In this document: piece after piece, positions 32,553 to 40,832 of the stretch
Layout: every line of letters starts with the position of its first letter
Numbering within the stretch: the first letter of the stretch is position 1
Origin: Verrucomicrobiota bacterium
Lineage (GTDB): Bacteria > Verrucomicrobiota > Verrucomicrobiia > Opitutales > Opitutaceae
NCBI GenBank assembly: GCA_016235555.1
Contig: JACRKC010000083.1
Coordinates: 202,157-266,156, forward strand
DNA length: 64,000 nucleotides
Reading direction: 5' to 3'
Notes under the pieces: model-generated
Seen by the model: the letters and a program-made list of their open reading frames with translations, nothing else
Told to the model about the DNA's origin: nothing
Databases searched by the model: none
Translations under genes and position numbers: made by a program

Positions 32553-33542
32553 ATGAAGAAACCCTCGCTCCTCCTCGCCGCGTTCGCTGTGTTGCTCGGC
32601 ATGACTGCCCGCGCCGCAGACGACGTCCTCCGCATCGGCATGATCGGCCTCGACACGTCGCACGTGCCCGCCTTCACCGGCATGCTCAACGACACCGCGC
32701 ACAAAAAGCACCTCGCCGGCGCCCGCGTCGTCGTCGCGTTTCCCGGCGGCAGCCCCGACATCGAGTCGAGCTGGAACCGCGTGAAAGGCTACACCGAGGA
32801 AATCAAAACCAAATGGGGCGTCCGCATCGTCGATTCCGTCGCCGAGGTCGTCGCCAACTGCGACGCGATCATGATCGAGAGCGTCGACGGACGCGCGCAC
32901 CTGCCGTTCGCCAAGGAGGTCTTCGGCAAGGGCAAGCCCGTCTACATCGACAAGCCCCTCGGCGGGAATCTGCGCGAAGTCCTCGCCATCGCCGCGCTCG
33001 CCGAAAAGACCAACACCCCACTCTTCAGCTCCTCCTCGCTCCGCTACGGCCCCGGCCTCATCGAATTGAAGGAGGCCAGGATCGGCCGGATGCTCGGCGC
33101 GATCTCCTACGGCCCGTGCGCCCTCGAGCCGCACCACACCGACCTCTACTGGTATGGCGTCCACGCGACCGAGTCGCTCTACACCGTGATGGGCACCGGC
33201 TGCGAGAAAGTCAGCCGCGTCACCACCGCCGACACCGATGTCGTCACCGGCGTCTGGAAAGACGGCCGCACCGGCGTCGTCTACGGCGTGCGCAACGGCA
33301 AGGCCGCGTATCGCGTGACCGCGTTCGGCACGACCGCCGTGCGCGACAGCAAGGAGGGCTACGACTACGCCTACCTGATGAAGGAAATCCTCGCGTTCTT
33401 CAAAACGCGCAAGGCCCCGGTCCCGCTCGCCGAGACCGTCGAGCTCATGGCCTACATGGAAGCCGCCGACGAAAGCAAACGCGCCGGCGGCGCCCTCGTC
33501 TCGATCGCCGACGTCATCGCCAAAAACTCCCCGAAACGCTGA
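32553..33542 (+). CDS. Secreted Gfo/Idh/MocA-family oxidoreductase
   Basis: 329 residues with a signal peptide (KPSLLLAAFAVLLGMTARAA). Rossmann-type start (VLRIGMIGLDTSHVPAF) and the family lysine in VYIDKPLGGNLRE. Periplasmic or lipid-associated Gfo/Idh/MocA proteins, often Tat/Sec exported, are common in Verrucomicrobia and act on sugars or glycosides with tightly bound NAD(P). Located between nagA-like and nagB genes, so the substrate may be an amino sugar or glycan part; this is inference. Confidence 0.85.
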   Translation: MKKPSLLLAAFAVLLGMTARAADDVLRIGMIGLDTSHVPAFTGMLNDTAHKKHLAGARVVVAFPGGSPDIESSWNRVKGYTEEIKTKWGVRIVDSVAEVVANCDAIMIESVDGRAHLPFAKEVFGKGKPVYIDKPLGGNLREVLAIAALAEKTNTPLFSSSSLRYGPGLIELKEARIGRMLGAISYGPCALEPHHTDLYWYGVHATESLYTVMGTGCEKVSRVTTADTDVVTGVWKDGRTGVVYGVRNGKAAYRVTAFGTTAVRDSKEGYDYAYLMKEILAFFKTRKAPVPLAETVELMAYMEAADESKRAGGALVSIADVIAKNSPKR

Positions 33543-33555
33543 CACCGTTTTGTTT

Positions 33556-33641
33556 GAACCACGAAATACGCCAAACACACGAAACCAAACCGTCGGTTTT
33601 TGATCGTCCCATTTTCGTGTTTTTCGTGTGTTTCGTGGTTC
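33556..33641. repeat. Inverted-repeat element, family K
   Basis: gaaccacgaaatacgccaaa (with following cacacgaaa) and its complement ending tttcgtggttc form long arms around about 25 bases. AT-rich compared with the other families. It lies between the Gfo/Idh/MocA gene and nagB, ending just before the nagB start. Confidence 0.65.
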
Positions 33642-33651
33642 CTCCCTCTTC

Positions 33652-34401
33652 ATGAGCTCGCTCCAAGTCATCACCTCCCCCGACCGCCCGACCATGGGCC
33701 GCGCCGCGGCCGCGCACGCCTGCGGCCTCCTGGAGAAAATTCTCGCCGCGCAGCCGCGCGCCCGCGTGATCTTCGCCTGCGCTCCGTCGCAGGACGAGTT
33801 CCTCGCAAACTTCGTCCCCCTCTCGCGCCAGAAGATCGATTGGTCGCGCGTCACGGTCTTCCACATGGACGAATACGTCGGCCTCGCCGCCACGCATCCC
33901 GCGAGTTTCCGCAACTATCTCCGCGCGCATCTGCTCCAGCACATCACGCCGGGCGAGTTCAACCCGATCGGCGGCGACGCCCCCGACGCCGCGGCCGAGT
34001 GCCGCCGCTACGCCGCGCTGCTCGACGCCGCCCCCATCGACCTCATCTGCCTCGGCATCGGTGAAAACGGCCACATCGCCTTCAACGACCCCCCCGTCGC
34101 CAACTTCGACGACCCCGTTTCCGCCAAGATCGTCGAGCTCGACCTCACCTGCCGCCAGCAGCAGGTGAACGACGGCTGTTACCCGAATCTCGACGCCGTC
34201 CCCCGGCACGCGATCTCGCTCACGATCCCGGTCTTCCGCCGCGCGAAAAACCTGAGCGTTGTCGTCCCCGGTCCGCGCAAAGCCGCCGCCGTGCGCGCCA
34301 CGCTGCGCGATCCACGCTCGACCGCGTGCCCCGCCACGATCCTGCGCGAACACCCGAGCGCCACGCTGTTCCTCGACCAAGCGTCCGCCGCGCAACTGTA
34401 G
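33652..34401 (+). CDS. nagB: Glucosamine-6-phosphate deaminase family protein
   Basis: 249 residues from ATG 33652. Converts glucosamine-6-phosphate to fructose-6-phosphate and ammonia. Visible motifs: VTVFHMDEYVGL and LGIGENGHIAFNDP, matching NagB MDEYVGL and GxGxxGHIAFN. Length is close to NagB (about 260). The TAG stop is the first bases of the palindromic element E. An ATG at 33628 is in frame but would start inside repeat K. Confidence 0.9.
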   Translation: MSSLQVITSPDRPTMGRAAAAHACGLLEKILAAQPRARVIFACAPSQDEFLANFVPLSRQKIDWSRVTVFHMDEYVGLAATHPASFRNYLRAHLLQHITPGEFNPIGGDAPDAAAECRRYAALLDAAPIDLICLGIGENGHIAFNDPPVANFDDPVSAKIVELDLTCRQQQVNDGCYPNLDAVPRHAISLTIPVFRRAKNLSVVVPGPRKAAAVRATLRDPRSTACPATILREHPSATLFLDQASAAQL

Positions 34402-34467
34402 GGCGGGGTCGCCGAACCCCGCCCCTTCGCGGTTTGATCTCCGGGGCGGGTCAAAGACCCGCCCTAC
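34398..34467. repeat. Inverted-repeat element, family E, supplying both flanking stop codons
   Basis: 70 bp with symmetrical ends GTAGGGCGGG and CCCGCCCTAC. The TAG at 34399-34401 ends nagB on the plus strand, and the complementary CTA at 34464-34466 ends the convergent TPR gene on the minus strand. A bidirectional terminator role is possible. Confidence 0.8.
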
Positions 34468-36413
34468 TTTTTTCCCCGCGCCCGCTCCAACTGCGCCCGC
34501 GCCGGCGCCAGCTTCGGATCCAGCGCCAGCGCCCGCTCATACTCCGCCGCGGCCTCCGCCATCCGGCCACCGAGGAAAAACACATTCCCGAGCCCGAAAT
34601 GCGCCGTCGCGCTCGCCGGCTGCGCCCGCACCACCGCCTCGAATTCGGCCCGCGCCTCATCCAGCCGCCCGAGTTCCATCAGCACATTCGCCAGGTTCTC
34701 CCGCGCTTCGCTCATCGCCGGCGCCTGTCTGACCGCGGCTGCGAATTCCGCCGCCGCCGCCGCCTTCTGGCCAAGCTGCACGAGCGCGTTGCCGAGATTG
34801 TAGTGTGCCCGCGCGTAATCCGCCTGCACCCGCAACGCCGCCCGAAACGCCTCGGCCGCCTCCGCGTGCCGCCCGAGTTCACCCAGCGCATTGCCGAGAT
34901 TGTAGTGCGCCACCGCATAATCCGGTTTCAGCCGGATCGCCGCCCGGTATTCCGCGACGGCCTCGGCGGGCGCGCCGGACTCCGCCAGCACTTTTCCCAG
35001 ATTGTAGCGCGCAAACGCATTGCCCGGCCGCTTCGCCGCCGTGTCGCGATACAGCGCGAGCACCGAGCGATAGTCCTCGTTGCGCCGCACCGTCGCCCAT
35101 CCGAGCCCCACCGCGATCGCCGCGAACAAAACCAAACTCCGCGGCCACCCGCCCGCATTTCTCTTTCCATCGATCAGCCAGAAAAGCCCCAGCACCACCG
35201 GCACGACCACCGCCGCGAGCGACAGATACATCCGGTGCTCCGCGATCGTCTGCCGGTTGCCCGGGATGAGACTCGTCGGCGCGAGCATCGCAAAAAACCA
35301 CACGCCCAGGAAGCCCCACGCCGCCCCGCCCCGGGCGCCGCCGACGGGCCGCCGCACCACCGCGACGATCGTGCCCACCACCAACGCCACCACGAGCAGC
35401 CCCTGCGGCGCCACGTCGAACCACGACGCTTTCCACTCCACCCCGTAATCGAAAATCAGCGGACTCGGCCACACCGCCAGCCGCAGGTAGTGCACGATCG
35501 CCTCGACCTGCGTGAGCGCGTAATCGCTCCACGCCACGTTTGAGCCGAAGCCCACCGTTCCGCCGCGATTCCCCGTCGTCACCACCAATCCCGCGATCAC
35601 GAGCCACGACGCAAACAGCCCGAGATACACCCCCCGCCGCGCCCGCCACGCCGCCCGAAAACTCCCCGCCACAAACGTCCGATCCCACAGCAGCGCCAGC
35701 ACCGGCGCCGCCGCCGTCACCTCTTTCGTCCCCGCCCCGAGCCCCGCCGCCACCCCCGCCACCCCAAACCACCCCACGCTCCGCCAGCCGGACCGATTGT
35801 CATCCATTAGATGACAATCCTTTTCTGTCATCCCAGAGGTAAAATCGGGCCGTTTGTCATCTAATGGATGACAATCGATTCCGCGCGCGAAGCAGTAGAG
35901 CGTGAGTAAGAAAAACAGCCCCATCTGCGATTCCGCGCGTTGCACGAGGTAGGTGACCGACTCCGTTTGCAGTGGATGCACGACCCAGAGCAACGCGACC
36001 GCAAACGCCACCGCCGTCGCGCTCCCGGCGATCGCTTCGTTTCCGCACCTCATCACCGTGCGGCGCACCAAGCCCAACAGCGCCAGCCCCGCCCCAAGGT
36101 GGATCGCGAGATTCATCGCGTGGTAGCCCGCGACGGCCTGGCCCGTGAGGGCATGGCTGAGCGCGAACGAGAAATTCAAGAGCGGCCGGCCTTCAACCGT
36201 GAGCCCGCCACCACGCGGTGGGACCAACGCCGTCCCCAGCAATTGGATCGTCGGGTTGAAGGCGATCGAGAGCTGGTCATCGAAGACGAACGGCCCGCCG
36301 AAGCTGTTGTGATAGGCCGCCAGCCCCGCGAGCACGATGAGCGCCGCCGCGAGGATGACCGCGCGGCGCGGGAAGGACGTCGTGGCGGGGGACGACACGG
36401 CGGCGAATCTCAC
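34464..36413 (-). CDS. TMTC-like membrane protein with C-terminal TPR repeats
   Basis: 649 residues. A GT-C-like hydrophobic half (about 10 helices, residues 18-430) begins with a luminal acidic motif FDDQLSI, followed by at least five TPR units (residues about 445-645; for example NAFARYNLGKVLAESGAPAE). Resembles TMTC-type O-mannosyltransferase-like proteins. A paralogue lies at 57841-59745. Residues about 180-207 (CHPLDDKRPDFTSGMTEKDC and following) are encoded by a palindromic repeat inserted in frame in a loop. The stop is inside element E. Confidence 0.8.
   Translation of the reverse strand: MRFAAVSSPATTSFPRRAVILAAALIVLAGLAAYHNSFGGPFVFDDQLSIAFNPTIQLLGTALVPPRGGGLTVEGRPLLNFSFALSHALTGQAVAGYHAMNLAIHLGAGLALLGLVRRTVMRCGNEAIAGSATAVAFAVALLWVVHPLQTESVTYLVQRAESQMGLFFLLTLYCFARGIDCHPLDDKRPDFTSGMTEKDCHLMDDNRSGWRSVGWFGVAGVAAGLGAGTKEVTAAAPVLALLWDRTFVAGSFRAAWRARRGVYLGLFASWLVIAGLVVTTGNRGGTVGFGSNVAWSDYALTQVEAIVHYLRLAVWPSPLIFDYGVEWKASWFDVAPQGLLVVALVVGTIVAVVRRPVGGARGGAAWGFLGVWFFAMLAPTSLIPGNRQTIAEHRMYLSLAAVVVPVVLGLFWLIDGKRNAGGWPRSLVLFAAIAVGLGWATVRRNEDYRSVLALYRDTAAKRPGNAFARYNLGKVLAESGAPAEAVAEYRAAIRLKPDYAVAHYNLGNALGELGRHAEAAEAFRAALRVQADYARAHYNLGNALVQLGQKAAAAAEFAAAVRQAPAMSEARENLANVLMELGRLDEARAEFEAVVRAQPASATAHFGLGNVFFLGGRMAEAAAEYERALALDPKLAPARAQLERARGKK
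35796..35877. repeat. In-frame palindromic element (family J) inside a coding sequence
   Basis: attgtcatccattagatgac (then aat) at 35796-35818 and its inverted copy at about 35855-35877 are each hairpins in themselves. A third ctgtcatccc lies between them. The reading frame of the TMTC-like gene stays open through it. Confidence 0.8.
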
Positions 36414-36493
36414 GCCTCGCCCGCACCCGCGCGATCCTGAAGTTCTCGCCGACCAGCCGAAGAGTGCAGCTCAGCTTCTGGCGGGAAATCCCT

Positions 36494-36590
36494 AGGTGGG
36501 CCGGCCACTCCGTGGGCGGCATCGGGCGCATTGGGACCGCGGCGCGCTGGCCGTGCGCGGAGCGCTCGGCCCACCTCTGCGGTCACGTTG
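36494..36590. repeat. Inverted-repeat element, family L
   Basis: aggtgggccggcc at the left and ggcccacct at the right flank GC-rich DNA between two minus-strand genes. Weaker symmetry than the other families. The rest of 36414-36618 shows no gene. Confidence 0.4.
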
Positions 36591-36618
36591 CAAGAAACTG
36601 AGGTGCGCGCTGGCCGCG

Positions 36619-37422
36619 CTACTTCGCCGCCGCCGGCAGCGGCCGCACGCTCACTTCCTTGAACCACACGATGTCGCCCGGATCGTGGTTTTGCAGCCCG
36701 AGGTAGCCCCGCACGGGGCGCGCCGGTTCGCGCTTCGGCTCGGTCCAGGTCTTCCGCGGCGGCACCGCGGGACCACGCGGATCGAAGTCCGTGGCCTTCT
36801 CGCCGTCGAGTTCGACGGTGATGCGTTCGCCCGCCAGCGTGATGATCATCGTGCGCCACGCGCCGGTCCGGCCCGGTTTCGCGGTCGAGGCGGCCAGCGA
36901 GTAAATCGCGCCGGTGCGGTGCCAGGCATCACCCGTGTCCATGATCTGCACCTCGTAGCCGTGGTGCACGGCGAACCACGCGCCCTCTTCGCGTTCGGCG
37001 GATACCTTCATCGCCTCCATCGACGGTTTCGAAATTTTTCCGGCCGCATTGCGGTCGAACGCCGCGCCGGGGCGGCCGGCTTGATCGAAAACTCCGTCGG
37101 TGAGCCGCACGTAGACACCGGCGTTCGACTTCGCCTCCTGCGTCTTGAACACGACGCGGATCTGGCAATCCCCCAACCGCTCCCGCCGGTAAACCAGCAG
37201 TCCCAGCCCCCGCGGATCGGGCTTCGTGCGCAGCGCCCCGTCCTCGATCACGAAACCGCCCCAACCGATCTGGACCCAATTGGCGTCGATCGTTTCGCCG
37301 GCGCCCAGCGGGAGCGCACGCCACGCGGCCGCCTCCGCTCCCGCGCCGCGCAGCGCCGTCCCCTGACCGATCCCGAGGACGGCAAGCGCAGTGAACAGAG
37401 CGCGGCACGAGCGCAGACGCAT
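36619..37422 (-). CDS. Secreted DUF1080 (3-keto-disaccharide hydrolase-like) protein
   Basis: 267 residues from ATG 37422, which starts a signal peptide (MRLRSCRALFTALAVLGIGQ). The DUF1080 concanavalin-like fold is indicated by the FVIEDGALRTK start, SNAGVYVRLTDG, HGYEVQIMDTGD, GAIYSL and GYLGLQNHDPGDIVWFKEVS. Proteins of this family act on glycosides outside the cytoplasm. Beside a TonB receptor gene, suggesting oligosaccharide uptake or processing. Confidence 0.88.
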   Translation of the reverse strand: MRLRSCRALFTALAVLGIGQGTALRGAGAEAAAWRALPLGAGETIDANWVQIGWGGFVIEDGALRTKPDPRGLGLLVYRRERLGDCQIRVVFKTQEAKSNAGVYVRLTDGVFDQAGRPGAAFDRNAAGKISKPSMEAMKVSAEREEGAWFAVHHGYEVQIMDTGDAWHRTGAIYSLAASTAKPGRTGAWRTMIITLAGERITVELDGEKATDFDPRGPAVPPRKTWTEPKREPARPVRGYLGLQNHDPGDIVWFKEVSVRPLPAAAK

Positions 37423-37440
37423 GCGGGCAGCACTCGCGAC

Positions 37441-37571
37441 TAGTGCAGCGACACCGAGATTTCGTGGGGTGTAGCCACGAGCGTGAACGAGTGGTTTCCG
37501 GGCGAGCCACTCGCTCACGCTCGCAGCTACCCGGCGTTGCGCTGTCACGTTTCTTCCGGGGCGCTGCACTA
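37441..37571 (+). repeat. Repeat family B, long copy (131-bp MITE-like element)
   Basis: Perfect 10-bp terminal inverted repeats tagtgcagcg (37441-37450) and cgctgcacta (37562-37571). The inner hairpin is agcgtgaacgagtgg / ccactcgctcacgct. The right terminal repeat contains the TAG stop codon of the TonB receptor gene. Related sequence at 56139-56215. Confidence 0.85.
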
Positions 37572-40514
37572 GAACCGGAACTTCACGCCGCCGGTGTAGA
37601 CCGCGCCGGTGTAACTGTAGTCCTCGGGCCGGCTCTTCGTGGTCGCATACCACGAGTTGACTTCGTTGGTCAGGTTGCGGCCCTCGACGTAAATCGTGAA
37701 CCGCCGGTTGAGGCGGTAACCGAGCGACGCGTCCCAGCGCGTGGCGCGATCATTGACGGAAAACGATGTGAGGCCGCCCGAGGTGCGCACGAATTCGTCG
37801 ATGAAGTTCACCGCCACGCGCGCGGTGAGCCCGAATTTTTCCCACCAGAGCTGCGCGTTGTAGACCTTCTTCGGCTGCTCCGGGAGGAAGTCCACGTTGA
37901 ACGGCCGGTAGGTCGCCGTGGAGCCGGGCACGAGTTCCTCGAGCACCGAGGAGCCGTGGAGGAACGTGGCGTTGACGTTCACGCCGAAGCCGTCGAGCGG
38001 CTTCGGCAGGAAGGTGAGCGCCTGCTGCCACGAGAGTTCGAGGCCGGTCGCCTTGCCGGAGGAGCCGTTGCGCTCCTGGAAATAGATCGTCGTCGGCTGC
38101 GCCGGGTTTTTCCACTGGCTGCGGAAGATGACGTCGGTGAGTTCCTTCCGGAACACCGCGGCGGAGAGCACGCCGCTCTGCGGGAGATAATATTCGAGCG
38201 AGAGGTCGAAGTTTTCCGACTGCTGCGCCTTGAGCTTGGCGTTGCCGAGGAAGACCTTGTTGGTCTCGGGGTAGTCGCCGGGCTCGAGGCTGCCGGTGCC
38301 GGTCTCGGCCTGGGTGTCGGCCACGGCGCGGTAGGGGATGAGGTCGCCATAGCTGGGCCGCGACAGCGTGCGGGTGTAGGCGGCGCGCGCGACGACGTTG
38401 CGGTTGAAGCGGTAATTCAGAATCACGCTCGGATAGAGGTTGTCGTAGCGCTGCGAACCGCGCGAGGCGCCGAGCGGATCGGCGATCCAGTTGTAGCCGG
38501 TCTTGGTCTGCTCCCAGCGCAGGCCGGCGATGACTTCGAGCCGGTCGAACTTCGTCGTCGCCATGCCGTAGGCGGCGAACACGTCCTCGTTCACGTCGTA
38601 TTTGCGGGCTTCGAGGGCGTTGGTCTCGTCGCCCGTGGTGCCGGCGAACGCGGCGCGGTTGGCATTGAAGTAGTTGATCACGTCGCGCAGGCCGACGTAG
38701 GGCCCCATCGAGGCTTGCGTGCCCCGCAGCAGGTCGCGCGGCTCGGTGAAGACCGGGAACTGCGCAAAGGTCGGCACGGCCGCGGTCGGCGGCGTGAAGT
38801 CCTGGATCTGCGGGCGCGAACGGCGGTCCTTGCCGCGCGCCTTCACGCCCGCCTTCCACTCGACGTCGCGCCCGGCGACCGGCTGGTGGAACGCGTAGTC
38901 GAGATTCGCGGTGAGATCGCGCTCGTCATCCGTGCCGCGCACGAAGCGGACGGAGGCGAGCTTGCGGTCGGTGAGGAGGCCGGTGAGGCCGTTCTGGCCG
39001 GTGGCGATGTGCGTGAACGAAACGGTGGGCAGCAGCGCGTTGCGCCGGTCGATGGCCCAGGAGTAGGCGCGGCGCTCGGTGTTGCTCGGGAAGTCGAAGA
39101 TGTAGCGGTCGATTTTCGCGGAGGAGTCGGAGTCGCCGTAGCGCACGCCGTATTTGAGCGTGCCGCCCGCCGCGAGCCGCGTCTTGCCCTCGAAGCCGAG
39201 GCGCAGCGACTGCTGCTCGCGGTCGCCGTTTTCGTGGTAGTTTTGGAACCGCACCTGCGCACCGCTCTGCTGCGTGGCCGTGGAGGCGGCGCTCCAGCGC
39301 GAGAGCGCGCGCACGCGATTGCGGAACCGCCCGCCGTCGTTTTCGGAGTCCTCGTAGAACGTGCGGAAGTGCAGTTCGGTCGCGTCCGAGGCTTTCCAAT
39401 CGAAGTTCAGCGTGGCGCCGAGCTTCGTGACGGTGCGGAAATTCAGGCGTGTGTCGTAGGCCTCCATGCCCTGGTCGCCGACCGCGGCGATCCGGCCGGC
39501 CGTGCCGCTCCCCGAGGTGCCGACGGGGATCGCGCCGGCATCGTAGTAGGAGAACTCGTAGGAGTTCGTCATCCGGTCCTCACGGCGGTAGGTGAGCGTG
39601 GCGCTCACCCCGAGCGTGCGCGCCTTGTCGAGGATGTCCATGTAGGTGAGCGTCGCCGTGCGGCCCGGCTGTTTGCGGAAGGTGTTGTGGAGATACTCCA
39701 CCTTGCCGTTGAGGCTGCGCTCCTTGAGGTCGAAGGCGCTGCGCGAAACGAGGTTGATCGTCGCACCGAAGGCATCGGCGTCCATGTCGGGCGTGAGCGT
39801 CTTGATGACTTCGATGCCGCCGACCATCTCGGCGGGGATCAGCGAGAGATCCACGGAGCGGTTGTCGGTCTGCACCTGGGTGGACTCGACGCTGCTGCCC
39901 GAGGTCGTGAACCGGTCGCCATCGAGCGTGACCGCGTTGTGCTCGGCGGAGGTGCCGCGGATGTTGGCGAAGCGATCGTCGACGACGTTGACGCCGGGGA
40001 GGCGGGCCAGTGCCTCGCCCACGGTGCGGTCGGGGAGGTTGCCGATGGCATCGGACGAGATGATGTTCGAGATCGTGCTGGCGGTCCGCTGCTGGTTGAT
40101 CGCCCGCGACTGGCCCTCGCGAAACGACTCCACCGTAAACGCGCCCATCGTGATCGTCTCGCCCTTCAGACCAACGTCGCGCGCGGCGCGCTGGCCCGCC
40201 GCGACACTGACCGGGGCCGTGCCGGGATCGAGTCCGAGATAGCTGACGGACAGCGTGTAGTTGCCCGCGGGCAGCGCCGGAAAAAGGTAGGCGCCCGTGC
40301 GATCGGTGGTGGTCTCGAAGGCCGTGCCGTCGAGCCGCACCGCGGCCCCGGCGAGGAGCGAGTTCGTGCGCGAGTCCGTCACGACGCCGCCAAGACTGCC
40401 CGGGCTCTGGGCCAGGGCCGGCGGCAGCAAACAGGCGCACAAGAGGGAAAACGAAAACGCGGCGAACCGCGGCCAGGAGCGAAGCAGAGAAAACGGAGCC
40501 GGAGTGAGGTTCAT
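37569..40514 (-). CDS. TonB-dependent receptor with N-terminal carboxypeptidase-like domain
   Basis: 981 residues. Signal peptide (about 1-36), an Ig-like carboxypeptidase-regulatory domain (GSLGGVVTDSRTNSLLAGAA and following), a plug domain (INQQRTASTISNIISSDAIG), then a 22-strand-type barrel ending in an aromatic residue (TGGVKFRF). Outer-membrane active uptake of a large substrate, probably glycan-derived. No SusD gene is adjacent. The stop codon is provided by a MITE-like repeat. Confidence 0.92.
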   Translation of the reverse strand: MNLTPAPFSLLRSWPRFAAFSFSLLCACLLPPALAQSPGSLGGVVTDSRTNSLLAGAAVRLDGTAFETTTDRTGAYLFPALPAGNYTLSVSYLGLDPGTAPVSVAAGQRAARDVGLKGETITMGAFTVESFREGQSRAINQQRTASTISNIISSDAIGNLPDRTVGEALARLPGVNVVDDRFANIRGTSAEHNAVTLDGDRFTTSGSSVESTQVQTDNRSVDLSLIPAEMVGGIEVIKTLTPDMDADAFGATINLVSRSAFDLKERSLNGKVEYLHNTFRKQPGRTATLTYMDILDKARTLGVSATLTYRREDRMTNSYEFSYYDAGAIPVGTSGSGTAGRIAAVGDQGMEAYDTRLNFRTVTKLGATLNFDWKASDATELHFRTFYEDSENDGGRFRNRVRALSRWSAASTATQQSGAQVRFQNYHENGDREQQSLRLGFEGKTRLAAGGTLKYGVRYGDSDSSAKIDRYIFDFPSNTERRAYSWAIDRRNALLPTVSFTHIATGQNGLTGLLTDRKLASVRFVRGTDDERDLTANLDYAFHQPVAGRDVEWKAGVKARGKDRRSRPQIQDFTPPTAAVPTFAQFPVFTEPRDLLRGTQASMGPYVGLRDVINYFNANRAAFAGTTGDETNALEARKYDVNEDVFAAYGMATTKFDRLEVIAGLRWEQTKTGYNWIADPLGASRGSQRYDNLYPSVILNYRFNRNVVARAAYTRTLSRPSYGDLIPYRAVADTQAETGTGSLEPGDYPETNKVFLGNAKLKAQQSENFDLSLEYYLPQSGVLSAAVFRKELTDVIFRSQWKNPAQPTTIYFQERNGSSGKATGLELSWQQALTFLPKPLDGFGVNVNATFLHGSSVLEELVPGSTATYRPFNVDFLPEQPKKVYNAQLWWEKFGLTARVAVNFIDEFVRTSGGLTSFSVNDRATRWDASLGYRLNRRFTIYVEGRNLTNEVNSWYATTKSRPEDYSYTGAVYTGGVKFRF

Positions 40515-40627
40515 GGTCGATCGGGGTTAAGCGACCGTTGTTGAAACGAGATCGGTCGCCGAGGTCGGCGCCATTTTCGACCAACGCGGGGACAAGTCAA
40601 CCTGCGGCAACCGCCCGGGGCGGGTGC

Positions 40628-40768
40628 GGGTGTGACTCAAACTGATGTCCGTGATTTGGAGCGGCGGTCCATGACCGCCGTCGTTGCGCCAAGGGTATTC
40701 GTTCGGCGGTCATAGACCGCCGCTACAACCGAGGCATTCAAGAACTGACCTCAGATTGAGTTACACCC
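40628..40768 (-). repeat. Repeat family A, copy 2 (141-bp MITE-like element)
   Basis: Imperfect terminal inverted repeats gggtgtgactcaaactga and tcagattgagttacaccc; the inside matches copy 1 (31328-31468) closely in inverted orientation. Confidence 0.85.
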
Positions 40769-40795
40769 GCCGAGGGTCCATCTCCGACAAAAAGG

Positions 40796-40832
40796 TTGAC
40801 GGCCGTCTTGATAGTGTATTTTTAACACTATC
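40796..40832 (+). promoter_or_regulatory. Promoter with 23-bp palindrome abutting the pncB start codon
   Basis: ttgacg (40796-40801) is a good -35 box, and tattt-rich DNA at 40817-40822 could be the -10. The perfect 8-bp dyad gatagtgt ... acactatc (40810-40832) covers the -10 and ends at the base before the ATG. A repressor site is likely; NAD-responsive regulators are the obvious guess. A start near the ATG would make the mRNA nearly leaderless. Confidence 0.5.

Larger units (their letters stand above)
40515..40832. other. Intergenic region between TonB receptor and nicotinate phosphoribosyltransferase genes
   Basis: Divergent promoters are expected here. It contains the 141-bp element A2 (40628-40768) and the promoter/operator of the plus-strand gene (40796-40832). 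No gene. Confidence 0.6.

Noticed and set aside
37443..40544. Plus-strand open frame of over 1000 codons opposite the TonB receptor
   Set aside because: It is antisense to a clear TonB receptor with plug and barrel motifs. Its translation is rich in Arg/Ala/Val/Glu with no motif, a codon-bias artefact of high GC. The same applies to long antisense frames at 29686-31323, 44204-46822, 53668-56142 and 59828-62035.
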